64,000 bases of DNA from Methylobacterium sp. 2A (GTDB lineage: Bacteria; Pseudomonadota; Alphaproteobacteria; Rhizobiales; Beijerinckiaceae), in the NCBI RefSeq assembly GCF_009806555.1, contig NZ_VUOK01000018.1:124001-188000 (forward strand), given 5' to 3'. Numbering within the stretch: the first letter of the stretch is position 1; each line of letters starts with the position of its first letter. Both the position numbers and the translations under genes were made by a program. The notes beneath the pieces are model-generated. The model saw only the letters and a program-made list of their open reading frames with translations. It ran no database searches and had not been told where the DNA came from. Shown here one piece after another: positions 1 through 8,046 of this stretch.

Positions 1-2527
1 CCTCGAACACCTCGCCCATCACCTCGGCGTCGCCGGTCTGGCTGATCGTCACTCCGGGCGGCAGGTTCCTGGCGGTCGGCAGGTTCATGACCTGGCTGAT
101 CAGCTCGGCCAGGGCATCCGAGCCCTGCATGTCGCCTTCGAGCGCCACGCGTACCGCGCGGTCGTAGCGGTCGATGCCGGTCGGTCCCTGGCCGAGGCTG
201 ATATCGGCGACGGTGGCGAGCGGCACCGCGGCCCCGCCCTTCACCGGCACCTTCAGGGTCTCGAACTCGGAGAGCCGGCCGCGCAAGCTCTCGGGGAGCT
301 GCACGCGGATCGGGATCTGCCGGTCGGTGGCGTTGAACTTGGCGAGGTTCATGCCGATGTCGCCGATCGTCCCGACCCGCACGGTCTCGGCGATCGTGTC
401 GGTGGAGACTCCGAGATCGGCCGCGACCGCGGGCTTCGGCCGGATCCGGACCTCGGTCCGGTCCAGCGGCACCGTCGACATGACGTTGACGAGGTGCGGG
501 ATCTGCTGCGCCTCGCGCTGGAGCTTGGCGGCGACATCGGCGACGACCGCCTTGTCGGGGCCGGCGATGATCAGCGCGAGATCGCGCTGACCGTTCTCGC
601 GCAAAGCCCAGAAACGGAGATCCGGCTCCTCGCGCAGGATCGCGGCGACCTCGGCATCGACCTGTTTCTGGGTGCGATGGCGGGTGTTCTTCGGCGTGAG
701 GTTGATGGTCAGGCTCGCGAGCCGGACCTCCTTCTTGCCGGGCAATTGCCGGCCGCCATCCACGAACACGCTCTTCACTTCGGGCAGCGCCCGGATCTTC
801 GCCTCGATCCGGTCGCTCACCTGGACGGTGTCCTGGAGCCGGGCGCCCGGCGGCAGTTCCAGGACGAACAGCGTGCGCGCCTGATCCTCCGCCGGCAGGA
901 AGCCCGCCGGCAGCAGGCCCGTGGAGGCGATGGAGGCGGCAAAGCACGCGATGCCGAGGACCAGCGTGATGAACTTGTGCCGCACCGACCACGCCACGAG
1001 GCGGGTGTAGCCGCGCATCACGAACCCGTCGCGCGTGTGGTCCGGCCCGTGGTCGCGCAAAAAGTAGGCGGCGAGGAGCGGCGTGATCAGCCGCGCCACC
1101 AGCAGCGACATGAACACCGCGGCCGCAATCGTCAGGCCGAACTGCTTGAAATACTGGCCGGCGATGCCGCCCATGAACGATACGGGCGAGAAGATCGCCA
1201 TGATGGTCGCCGTGATGGCGATGACCGCAAGCCCGATCTCGTCAGCGGCCTCCAGGGCAGCGCGGTAGGGCGATTTCCCCATCCGCATGTGGCGGACGAT
1301 GTTCTCTATCTCCACGATCGCGTCATCGACGAGGATGCCGGTGACCAGCGTGATTGCCAGCAGGCTGACCGCGTTGAGCGAGAAGCCCAGCGCGCTCATC
1401 ACCCAGAAGGTCGGCAGCACCGAGAGCGGCAGCGCCACCGCGGCGATCAGCGTCGCCCGCCAGTCGCGCAGGAACAGCAGCACGACGACCACCGCCAGGG
1501 CGGCGCCCTCGATCAGGCCCATCATGGCCGAGTGGTAATTGCCGATCGTGTTGTCGACGCTGGTGTCGATCAGGTCGAAGCGCACGTCGGGATTGGCGGC
1601 ATGGAGCGCCGCGATCTTCTTGGCGACGCCCATCGCGACGTCAGCGTCGCTCGCGCCGTTGGCCCGGGAGATCGCGAAGGCCACCACCGGCTCGCCGTTG
1701 AAGCGCGCGAAGGTGCGGGGCTCCTCGGCGGTGTCCGAGAGGGTCGCGAGCTCGTCGAGCCGGACCTTGCGGTTGCCCGGCACGACGATCGAGGTCTTGG
1801 CCAACGTCTCCAGGCTCGCCGAGGCGGCGAGCGCGCGGATCGACTGCTCCTGGCCGCCGATTTCCGCCCGGCCGCCGGCCATGTCGGCCGAGGTCAGGCG
1901 CAATTGCCGGTTCACGTCCGCCGCGGTGATGCCCAGCGCCAGCAGCCGGTCGGGCTTCAGGGTGACGCGGATCTCGCGGGCGACGCCGCCCAGACGCTCG
2001 ACGCCGCCGACGCCCTTCACGCTCTGAAGGCCCCGGGCCACCACGTCGTCCACGAACCACGACAGGTCCTCGGGCGTCATGGCGGGCGCGGAGGCGCCGT
2101 AGACCATGATGGGCAGGCCGGCGATCTCGACGCGCGAGACGATCGGCTCGTCGATCGTGCGCGGCAGGTTCTGGCGGATCTTGGCGATGGCGTCCTTGAC
2201 GTCGTTGGTCGCCCGATCCTGGTTCACCTCCAGCCGGAACTCGATCGTGGTGGTGGAGATGCCCTCCGTGATCGTCGAGAGGATGTGCTTGACGCCCTTC
2301 ACGCCGGCGATCGAATCCTCGACCCATTTGGTGACCTGGGTCTGCAACTCGGCCGGCGCGGCGCCGGACTGGGTGATCGTCACCGAGACGATCGGGATGT
2401 CGATGTTGGGGAACCGGGTGATCGGCAGCGAGCGGAAGCTCACCAGCCCCAGGATCATCAGGACGAGGAACAACACCACCGAGGGCAGCGGCTTGCGGAT
2501 CGCCCAGGCGGAGACGTTGAGGCGCAT
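1..2527 (-). CDS. RND-family efflux pump inner-membrane transporter (3' end outside window)
   Basis: This is the inner-membrane, proton-driven pump of an AcrB/MdtB-type RND efflux system, of which 842 codons are visible. The N-terminus (MRLNVSAWAIRKPLPSVV) leads into the first membrane helix at about residues 14-31, followed by a large periplasmic porter domain. The helix-4 signature GILVDDAIVEIENI keeps the adjacent Asp pair used for proton relay in RND pumps. The second periplasmic loop begins after the KFITLVLGIACF helix. The gene starts 9 bp after the stop of the adaptor gene on the same strand, so the two form an operon. An outer-membrane channel gene may lie beyond base 1. The substrate cannot be told from sequence; the family exports drugs, dyes or solvents. 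Confidence 0.93.
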   Translation of the reverse strand, partial: MRLNVSAWAIRKPLPSVVLFLVLMILGLVSFRSLPITRFPNIDIPIVSVTITQSGAAPAELQTQVTKWVEDSIAGVKGVKHILSTITEGISTTTIEFRLEVNQDRATNDVKDAIAKIRQNLPRTIDEPIVSRVEIAGLPIMVYGASAPAMTPEDLSWFVDDVVARGLQSVKGVGGVERLGGVAREIRVTLKPDRLLALGITAADVNRQLRLTSADMAGGRAEIGGQEQSIRALAASASLETLAKTSIVVPGNRKVRLDELATLSDTAEEPRTFARFNGEPVVAFAISRANGASDADVAMGVAKKIAALHAANPDVRFDLIDTSVDNTIGNYHSAMMGLIEGAALAVVVVLLFLRDWRATLIAAVALPLSVLPTFWVMSALGFSLNAVSLLAITLVTGILVDDAIVEIENIVRHMRMGKSPYRAALEAADEIGLAVIAITATIMAIFSPVSFMGGIAGQYFKQFGLTIAAAVFMSLLVARLITPLLAAYFLRDHGPDHTRDGFVMRGYTRLVAWSVRHKFITLVLGIACFAASIASTGLLPAGFLPAEDQARTLFVLELPPGARLQDTVQVSDRIEAKIRALPEVKSVFVDGGRQLPGKKEVRLASLTINLTPKNTRHRTQKQVDAEVAAILREEPDLRFWALRENGQRDLALIIAGPDKAVVADVAAKLQREAQQIPHLVNVMSTVPLDRTEVRIRPKPAVAADLGVSTDTIAETVRVGTIGDIGMNLAKFNATDRQIPIRVQLPESLRGRLSEFETLKVPVKGGAAVPLATVADISLGQGPTGIDRYDRAVRVALEGDMQGSDALAELISQVMNLPTARNLPPGVTISQTGDAEVMGEVFE

Positions 2528-2536
2528 GGTTCGGTC

Positions 2537-3751
2537 CTACCGCGGGGCCGCGTCGGCGATCGGCGTGCTGGCCTTGACGGGCACGGGACGCACCCGGTCG
2601 CCGTCGCGCAGGAAGCTGCCCGCGCGGGCCACGACGCTCTCGCCGGCCGCGACGCCCGAGCGGAGCTCGGTGAAGCCGTCTGCCGACAGGCCCGTGGCGA
2701 CAATCCGCGCCTCGACCCGGCCGTCCTTGACCACCAGCACGCTGGCGCGCCCGTCCGCCGCGTAGAGCAGGCTGGAGACCGGAACCGCGACGCCGGTGCG
2801 GCGGGCCACCTCGACGTTGCCGCGGGCGAAGGCACCGATGCGCAGGGCCGGGTCGTCGCCCAGCCGGATGCGGACCTTGCCGAGCCGGGTCGCCCGGTCG
2901 ACCTCGGGATAGACCCGGCGGACCGTACCCAGGATATGCCGGCCGTCGTCGAGATCGAGACTCGCCGGGTTGCCGACCTGGATGCGTGCGAGCGAGGTCT
3001 CGGGCACCTCGCCCTCCAGTTCGATCTCGCCCCGGGCGATCAGCCGGAACAGGGGCTCCCCGACCGCGGTGGCGGTGGCGCCGATCCGGGCGGTGCGGCG
3101 GTTGACGATCCCGGCTTCGGGCGCGCGGATGTCGGTGCGCGCGCGCCGCAGGGCGATCTCGGCCCCGGCGGCCCGGGCGGTGGCGAGGTCGGCCTGGGCC
3201 GATTGCAGCCCACCCTTCGCGGCGGCGAGGCGGCCTTCCGCCCCCTGCGCCGCTGAGACGCGCTGCTCCAGCACGGCCGCCGTGGCGTTGCCGGTCTTGG
3301 CGAGCGCCTGGGCGCGCTCCAGCGCCTGCTTGGCCTCGACGTTGGCGGCCTCCGCCTGGACGATCTGGCTCTGCGCCTGGACGATCGCCGCCTGGGCCCG
3401 CGCGATCGCCGCCGCGTTCGAGGCCTCCTGCGTGGCGATCATCTCCTGCGACAGCCGGGCGAGCACCTGACCCTTGGTGACGCGGTCGCCCTCCTCGACC
3501 AGCAACTCGGTGATGCGCAGCCCCTCGACCTCGGGGGAGACCAGGATCTCGTCCCGGGGCACGAGGGTGCCGGTGACGACGGCCCGCTCGACGATCTCAC
3601 GGCTCTCGGCCGGGACTACGGTCACGGCGGGCGCGATGGCGGCGGCATCGGGGACGGCGGCGCTCTCGACGGCCGAGGCTGGCGCCGTGGCAAGAACCGC
3701 GAGCCCGCACAGGAGGCCGAGGCGGGACGCGCGCCAACGGAGGGATTTCAC
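2537..3751 (-). CDS. RND efflux periplasmic adaptor (membrane fusion protein)
   Basis: This 404-residue periplasmic adaptor would bridge the RND pump encoded just downstream to an outer-membrane channel. The first 28 residues form a signal peptide (RLGLLCGLAVLATAPASA). A lipoyl/barrel-sandwich half-motif (VEGLRITELLVEEGDRVTKG) follows, then a long Ala/Gln-rich coiled-coil hairpin at about residues 110-205, the second lipoyl half (DIRAPEAGIVNRRTARIG) and beta-barrel and membrane-proximal domains. Length and order match AcrA/MdtA-type HlyD adaptors. No lipobox cysteine is seen, so it is probably soluble or anchored by an uncleaved signal. It is the first gene of the efflux operon. No adjacent regulator gene is visible, and the 244-bp upstream region shows no obvious operator. 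Confidence 0.93.
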   Translation of the reverse strand: MKSLRWRASRLGLLCGLAVLATAPASAVESAAVPDAAAIAPAVTVVPAESREIVERAVVTGTLVPRDEILVSPEVEGLRITELLVEEGDRVTKGQVLARLSQEMIATQEASNAAAIARAQAAIVQAQSQIVQAEAANVEAKQALERAQALAKTGNATAAVLEQRVSAAQGAEGRLAAAKGGLQSAQADLATARAAGAEIALRRARTDIRAPEAGIVNRRTARIGATATAVGEPLFRLIARGEIELEGEVPETSLARIQVGNPASLDLDDGRHILGTVRRVYPEVDRATRLGKVRIRLGDDPALRIGAFARGNVEVARRTGVAVPVSSLLYAADGRASVLVVKDGRVEARIVATGLSADGFTELRSGVAAGESVVARAGSFLRDGDRVRPVPVKASTPIADAAPR

Positions 3752-3995
3752 GACGGGGCCTCGCAGTCGGCGCTCGATTGATTACGCCGGTTCCTCGTCG
3801 AGTAGGTCGGCGATTTCATGGCGCAGGGTCCTCAATGAGGCCCAGTATAACGCCTGCGATCGAGGACGTCGCCGGACCGCGCGCCGCATGTCGCGCGCTG
3901 AAGAAAGGCGCCGCTTTTCCGGTCTTTGTCCTGCAACCCATCGCGAACCGCGGCGTTATCGCGGCAATGGTCTTCTCACGACCGGAGAAGGTTCG

Positions 3996-4178
3996 ATGAG
4001 CATCTTTCAGATCAAGCAGAAGAAGAGCGGTGCCGTGCTCTGGACCGGCGCGGCCGATGACGAGCAGACGGCGCTCGATGCCATGGCGCGCGAGGCCGGC
4101 TACCGGGATTTCTCCGCGATTCCGGACGCGATCCGGGCCGACGGGATCGAGGCGGCCAAGCTCGACCTGATCTCGTAA
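3996..4178 (+). CDS. Small hypothetical protein, 60 aa
   Basis: A 60-residue acidic, soluble protein with no signal peptide or membrane segment. It starts MSIFQIKQKKSGAVLWTG and is rich in Ala and Asp afterwards. The ATG is preceded by a good ribosome-binding site (GGAGAAGG, 5 bp before it), and codon choice is like that of neighbouring genes, which supports a real gene. It is transcribed away from the efflux operon and converges on the glycosyltransferase operon. I do not recognise the family and assign no function. Confidence 0.65.
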   Translation: MSIFQIKQKKSGAVLWTGAADDEQTALDAMAREAGYRDFSAIPDAIRADGIEAAKLDLIS

Positions 4179-4236
4179 GCTCTGCGCGGCGTCGCGCCGC
4201 GTCGGATAGGCGTCTGCCGACGAGGCGGGCGTCTTT

Positions 4237-5280
4237 TTATTGAGGCTTGAAGGAGGCCGCGAGCGCGTCAATCGCCGCCGCGCAGTCGGCCACCGCGTTG
4301 GGTTTGTGCAGTCCGCCGATCACCGCCGGATCGAGGGCGAGGCCCGCCCGGATCAGGCCCGGCCATGCGGAAGCTTCGGGCCAACCCGCGTGCACGATGG
4401 CGGCGCCGAGCCGGGCCAGGGCGGCGGCCTTCTCGGTCTGCTCGCCATAAGCCCGTTCCTCCGGCAGACAGAGAAAGCGCTTGGCCTGCGCCGCCGCTAG
4501 CGCCACCACCCCATCGCCGCCGCCCCCGACCAGCAGGGCGGCCCGCGCGACATGCGCGGCCACATCGGGGACCCAGCCGTGCAGGTGCAGGTTGTCCGGG
4601 ATCGCGCCCGAGCCTGAGACCGGCCCCAGCACGTGCCAGGACCGGTCGGGCACGGACCGGGCCGCTGCGGCCAGCGCAGAAACGTCGCCGCCCGCGCCGC
4701 CCTGGCCAAACACCACCACGATGTCGCGGCTCGCCTCGGTGGCGGCCCGGGCCGGGTGGCCGAGAAAACCCGCGTAGAACGTTTTGGCCTGAATCCACTG
4801 GGGCACGCCCGCGCCATCCAAAACTTCGGGAAACGGTGCGAGAAGGCGGCTCGCGCTCCGAAACGCTTCGCAATGCGGCGGGTCGGTGCGGGTGCCGGCG
4901 AGCCGCACCACCAGCGTCGGGACCGAGAGCAGGCGCGCGAACAGCGCCACCTCTACCGAAACGTCGACCACGAGGAGCGCCGGATCGGTCCGCGCCACCC
5001 ATTCGGCGATGCGCGCCATCCGGGACCGCACGCCGGGATGGTTCAGGGGCGCGTAGTGCAGCGCCTCCGGCCGCTCGGCCGCCCCGTCCCGGCCGTCGAA
5101 AGCCGCGTCGCCGAGCGGGCGGTCGTCGGGCAGGTCGAGGATGTCGAGGCCGGTGGTGTCGAAACCGGCGAGTGTGCCGATGATCGTGCAGGGCCGGGGC
5201 AGGGCGGCCGCCACCGCCCGGGCCCGCTGGAGATGGCCGGCGCCCTGGTGGTGGACGTACCAGCCGATGCCGCGGGTCAC
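4237..5280 (-). CDS. GT-B fold glycosyltransferase, MurG/GT28-like
   Basis: This 347-residue protein looks like a GT-B glycosyltransferase of the MurG/GT28 type. The N-terminal GWYVHHQGAGHLQRA resembles the Gly/His-rich acceptor-side loop of that fold. The C-terminal half contains DIVVVFGQGGAGGD and LLVGGGGDGVVALAAA, the usual nucleotide-sugar-binding part. The chosen start is a GTG whose last two bases overlap the TGA of the upstream GT2 gene (GTGA), indicating translational coupling. The same reading frame stays open further upstream, but that part lies inside the GT2 gene in another frame and reads as Arg/Pro-rich nonsense. Third gene of a three-glycosyltransferase operon. Donor and acceptor are unknown. 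Confidence 0.82.
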   Translation of the reverse strand: MTRGIGWYVHHQGAGHLQRARAVAAALPRPCTIIGTLAGFDTTGLDILDLPDDRPLGDAAFDGRDGAAERPEALHYAPLNHPGVRSRMARIAEWVARTDPALLVVDVSVEVALFARLLSVPTLVVRLAGTRTDPPHCEAFRSASRLLAPFPEVLDGAGVPQWIQAKTFYAGFLGHPARAATEASRDIVVVFGQGGAGGDVSALAAAARSVPDRSWHVLGPVSGSGAIPDNLHLHGWVPDVAAHVARAALLVGGGGDGVVALAAAQAKRFLCLPEERAYGEQTEKAAALARLGAAIVHAGWPEASAWPGLIRAGLALDPAVIGGLHKPNAVADCAAAIDALAASFKPQ

Positions 5281-6356
5281 GCCGCGTCCCGCAGCGACAG
5301 GGCCAGGGCGTCGAGGTCGGCGAGCGCCTGGTCGAGGGGGCATTCCCGGGCGGGCGGGCTGCGCGATTCGAGAATCCGGTCGGCCCGCTCGACGAAGGCG
5401 ATGTCGTTGGGGCAGGGGCCGAGAACCGCGAGGTCGTCGGTCCCGAGGCCGAGCCGCGCGCAGGCGGTGACGTGGGCCGGGGGCGGGAGGTGGAAGGCCC
5501 GGCGCAAAGCCGCCCGGCGCAGGATCAGCGCCTGCCAATGGGCGGCCTCCGGCAGCAGATAGGCCTCGCCTTCGAGCACGCGGGCGCGGCGGGCCATCTC
5601 GGTCGCCATCCCGCCCGAGACCCGGCCCTGGTGGCGGGCGGAGACCATCACGCGCACATCCGGGCAATGGCGCAGGCGGGCGCCGTGAGCGCGCAGCAGA
5701 CCGACAAGAGCATTGTCCTCGCCGCAGGGCAGCGGCGGCAGACCGCCGACCGCGCGGTAGAGCGAGACCGGGACGGCGAGGCTCGCGCCGGTATGGTCGC
5801 CGTGGCGCGGGGCCGGGTCATAGGGTGGGGGGTCGATCAGATCCTCCAGGCGTCGGACTCCGGCCCAGTAAAGCTCGATCCGGGCATGGAGATCCGCCAG
5901 TCCCGGGTCCGCGTCGCCATCGTCGTCGATGACGAGGCGGCCGCCGACGACATCCGCGTGCTCAAGGGCCCGCAGGTTCGCGGCGATCCAGTCGGCCGGC
6001 AGGCGGGCATCCGCGTCTGTGGTGAGCAGAACCCCGTCCGGAACGCCGTCCTCCGCGAGCCAATCCGCGCCCGCCTGAAGCGCCATACGCCGTGCGGTGC
6101 CGACATGGGCCTCCGCACCGGACAGGGTCGCCTCGATCAGCCGGATGTCGAGCGCCGGCCAGGCGCCCACGGCCTGCCCGGCCCGGACCGCCGCCGCCGT
6201 CCCGTCCGTGCAGTTGTTGGCCAGCACGACGACGCGCACCGGTGTCGGGACCCCGGTCTGCCCGTCGAGCGATGCGAGCAGGAGCGGCAGCCGCTCCGCC
6301 TCGTTCCGTGCCGGGATGCAGACGACGCCGCGCGCGAGATCGGGCCGGCCGCTCAT
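5277..6356 (-). CDS. Family 2 glycosyltransferase
   Basis: This is a 359-residue GT-A glycosyltransferase of family 2. The N-terminus GVVCIPARNEAERLPLLLASL is the typical nucleotide-binding strand. TTDADARLPADW carries the DxD-type metal/donor motif, and GEDNALVGLLRAHGARL matches the later acidic catalytic segment. No membrane helix is seen, so the enzyme is cytoplasmic or peripheral. It begins one base after the stop of the GT4 gene and its own stop overlaps the start of the GT28-like gene, so all three should be made from one message. The presence of GT2, GT4 and GT28-like enzymes suggests stepwise assembly of one glycan or glycolipid; the product is not identifiable. Confidence 0.88.
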   Translation of the reverse strand: MSGRPDLARGVVCIPARNEAERLPLLLASLDGQTGVPTPVRVVVLANNCTDGTAAAVRAGQAVGAWPALDIRLIEATLSGAEAHVGTARRMALQAGADWLAEDGVPDGVLLTTDADARLPADWIAANLRALEHADVVGGRLVIDDDGDADPGLADLHARIELYWAGVRRLEDLIDPPPYDPAPRHGDHTGASLAVPVSLYRAVGGLPPLPCGEDNALVGLLRAHGARLRHCPDVRVMVSARHQGRVSGGMATEMARRARVLEGEAYLLPEAAHWQALILRRAALRRAFHLPPPAHVTACARLGLGTDDLAVLGPCPNDIAFVERADRILESRSPPARECPLDQALADLDALALSLRDAA

Positions 6357-6357
6357 C

Positions 6358-7452
6358 TCAGCCGCGCCCGCCCGCGACCCGCAGGGCCGGCCGGGCCCGC
6401 TCGGCGCAGCGCGCCATGACGGCCTCGTAGGCTTCGAGATAGCGCGCGGTCATCGCGGAGGCGTCGTAGAGCGCCTCGGCCCGGTCGCGGCAGGCGCGTC
6501 GGGACAGGCCAGCGGCCTCCCGGATCGCCACGGAGAGATCCTGCGCGTCGTCGGGATCGGCGAGCCGGCCGCATTGCGCGTCGAGGATGTCGGGCATGGC
6601 GCCGCGACGGAAGGCGGCCACCGGCGTGCCGCAGGCCAGCGCCTCCGCGACCACGAGGCCGAACGGCTCCTCCCAGCGCGGCGACACGATCGCCACCCGA
6701 GCCCGGCCGAGATGGTGGGCGAGATCCCGGTGTGAGAGATGGCCGAGATGCGTGAGGTCCGGCCCGAGCCGCGGCGCGATCTCGGCCGCCCAATAGGCCG
6801 GGTTGAGCTTCGGCCCGGCGAAGACCAGCGGCAGGCCGGCCGCCCGCGCGGCGTCGATGGCGAGGTGCAGCCCCTTTTCGGGCACGATCCGGCCCGACCA
6901 GAAGGCGTAGGGTACCGCGTCGGCCGCCGCGTTGAAGGCGAAATTCGAGAGGTCGACGCCGTTATCGACCACCTGCGCGTCGGGCACGAGCGTGGCCCAT
7001 TCCTGCGCGAGGGAGGGTGAGACCGCCAGGAAGGCCATGTCGGGATCGGCCTTCACGATGCCGCGCACCAGCGCCTCGAAGGGCGGCGTGTGCAGCACCG
7101 TGACCCATGGCAGGCCCAGCCGGGCGCTCTCCTGGAGGGGCAGGGCGTGCAGGGCGTTGTTGTGCACGAGGTCGAAGCCGCCGGCCGCGACCATGTCCAT
7201 CATCCGCCGGTAGGCGTCGTGCTCGGCCCGGTCGATCGCCGCCTCGCGCTCGGGATCCATCAGGGCATCCCCCGTGGGATCGCACAGCATCACCGGATCG
7301 AGCGCCGGGTCCGAACCGCGGCTGGCGAACAGCGTCACATCATGCCCGTGCCGCTTCAGCGCGACGGTGAGCAGGTGCGTGTGCATCTCCAGACCGCCGG
7401 CATAGGGCTGGCCGATCGGGTATTTGAGATGTGCGAGGACAGCAATCTTCAC
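6358..7452 (-). CDS. Family 4 glycosyltransferase
   Basis: This 364-residue retaining GT-B glycosyltransferase starts MKIAVLAHLKYPIGQPYAGG, with the glycine-rich loop that precedes the acceptor domain in GT4 enzymes. The donor domain has SGRIVPEKGLHLAIDAARA and the EEPFGLVVAEALACGTPV signature with the two conserved glutamates. It is cytosolic, with no signal or membrane segment. It heads the three-gene operon with the GT2 and GT28-like genes. The 198-bp upstream region up to the NfeD fragment is the likely promoter zone. Exact sugar specificity is unknown. Confidence 0.9.
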   Translation of the reverse strand: MKIAVLAHLKYPIGQPYAGGLEMHTHLLTVALKRHGHDVTLFASRGSDPALDPVMLCDPTGDALMDPEREAAIDRAEHDAYRRMMDMVAAGGFDLVHNNALHALPLQESARLGLPWVTVLHTPPFEALVRGIVKADPDMAFLAVSPSLAQEWATLVPDAQVVDNGVDLSNFAFNAAADAVPYAFWSGRIVPEKGLHLAIDAARAAGLPLVFAGPKLNPAYWAAEIAPRLGPDLTHLGHLSHRDLAHHLGRARVAIVSPRWEEPFGLVVAEALACGTPVAAFRRGAMPDILDAQCGRLADPDDAQDLSVAIREAAGLSRRACRDRAEALYDASAMTARYLEAYEAVMARCAERARPALRVAGGRG

Positions 7453-7650
7453 GCGCGCACCAACTCTCGTAGGGTAGGGATATTCGCCGAGCGCAGCAAA
7501 TCGGAAGGACTTAATTCCGTACTGCGGCGGCGGTTATCATGTCGCAGGTCTCTTCACCAAGCGTTGCGTCGACGGGCCGGAGCGACGACGAGCGCGACGC
7601 TGTCAGACTTCCTAGGCGCGGCGGCCTGAACCAAAGATGATCAAGCCGGT

Positions 7651-8010
7651 GTGAGACTGGTTCATCCGCACCATCCGGCGGTCGCGGACGTGGGCACCGG
7701 CCACCTGGCGGCGGCGCTCCCAGTGCCGTGGCGGGGGCAGACGCTGCCGTTCGCGGGGCTCGCCGTCGTGCTGGTCACGGCTGCGACCCGGCTCGACCGG
7801 CGCGCCGCCGGGCGGGGTGCGCCGGACCTGAACCGGCCCGATCGCGGGCTGATCGGGCGCGCGGGGATGTTGGGCGAGCCGATCGTGCAGGCCGCCGGGC
7901 GCATCCGGTTCGACGACACGCTGTGGCGGGTCGAGGGGCCGGACTTGCCGGCCGGGGCGCGGGTGCGCGTACCGGGATCAGCGGAACGGTACTGATGGTG
8001 GAGGCGGCCG
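7651..8010 (+). pseudogene. Broken NfeD-family gene fragment (OB-fold domain)
   Basis: The frame opening at GTG 7651 reads DLNRPDRGLIGRAGMLGEPI followed by RVEGPDLPAGARVRV, which is the soluble OB-fold end of NfeD/YbbK-type membrane proteins. The membrane helices that should precede it are missing; only a weak hydrophobic stretch (LPFAGLAVVLVTAA) remains. After RVRV the frame runs into PGSAERY and stops at 7995. One base over, the sequence continues TGISGTVLMVEAAG, the expected family ending, so one base appears to have been lost near 7973. The shifted frame does not stop until inside the next gene. No stomatin-like partner gene is nearby. I read it as an N-truncated, frameshifted remnant; a short functional protein is less likely. 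Confidence 0.6.
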
Positions 8011-8046
8011 GGGGCGTCCGGCGCGCCGACAGGCCCCCGCCGCCGC

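Noticed and set aside
494..3256. 920-codon open frame opposite the efflux genes
   Set aside because: It spans parts of two clearly real genes on the other strand and reads as Arg/Asp/Gly/His-rich sequence without motifs.
4186..4200. GC-rich hairpin after the small 60-aa gene
   Set aside because: The stem is only 6 bp with no adjacent T-run, too weak to call a terminator in DNA of this composition.
5281..5667. Upstream extension of the GT28-like frame
   Set aside because: It overlaps the GT2 gene and reads as Pro/Arg/Gly-rich nonsense; the coupled GTG at 5280 is a better start.
7090..7629. Plus-strand frame across the GT4 start and its upstream region
   Set aside because: Mostly antisense to the GT4 gene; the remainder has no recognisable feature.
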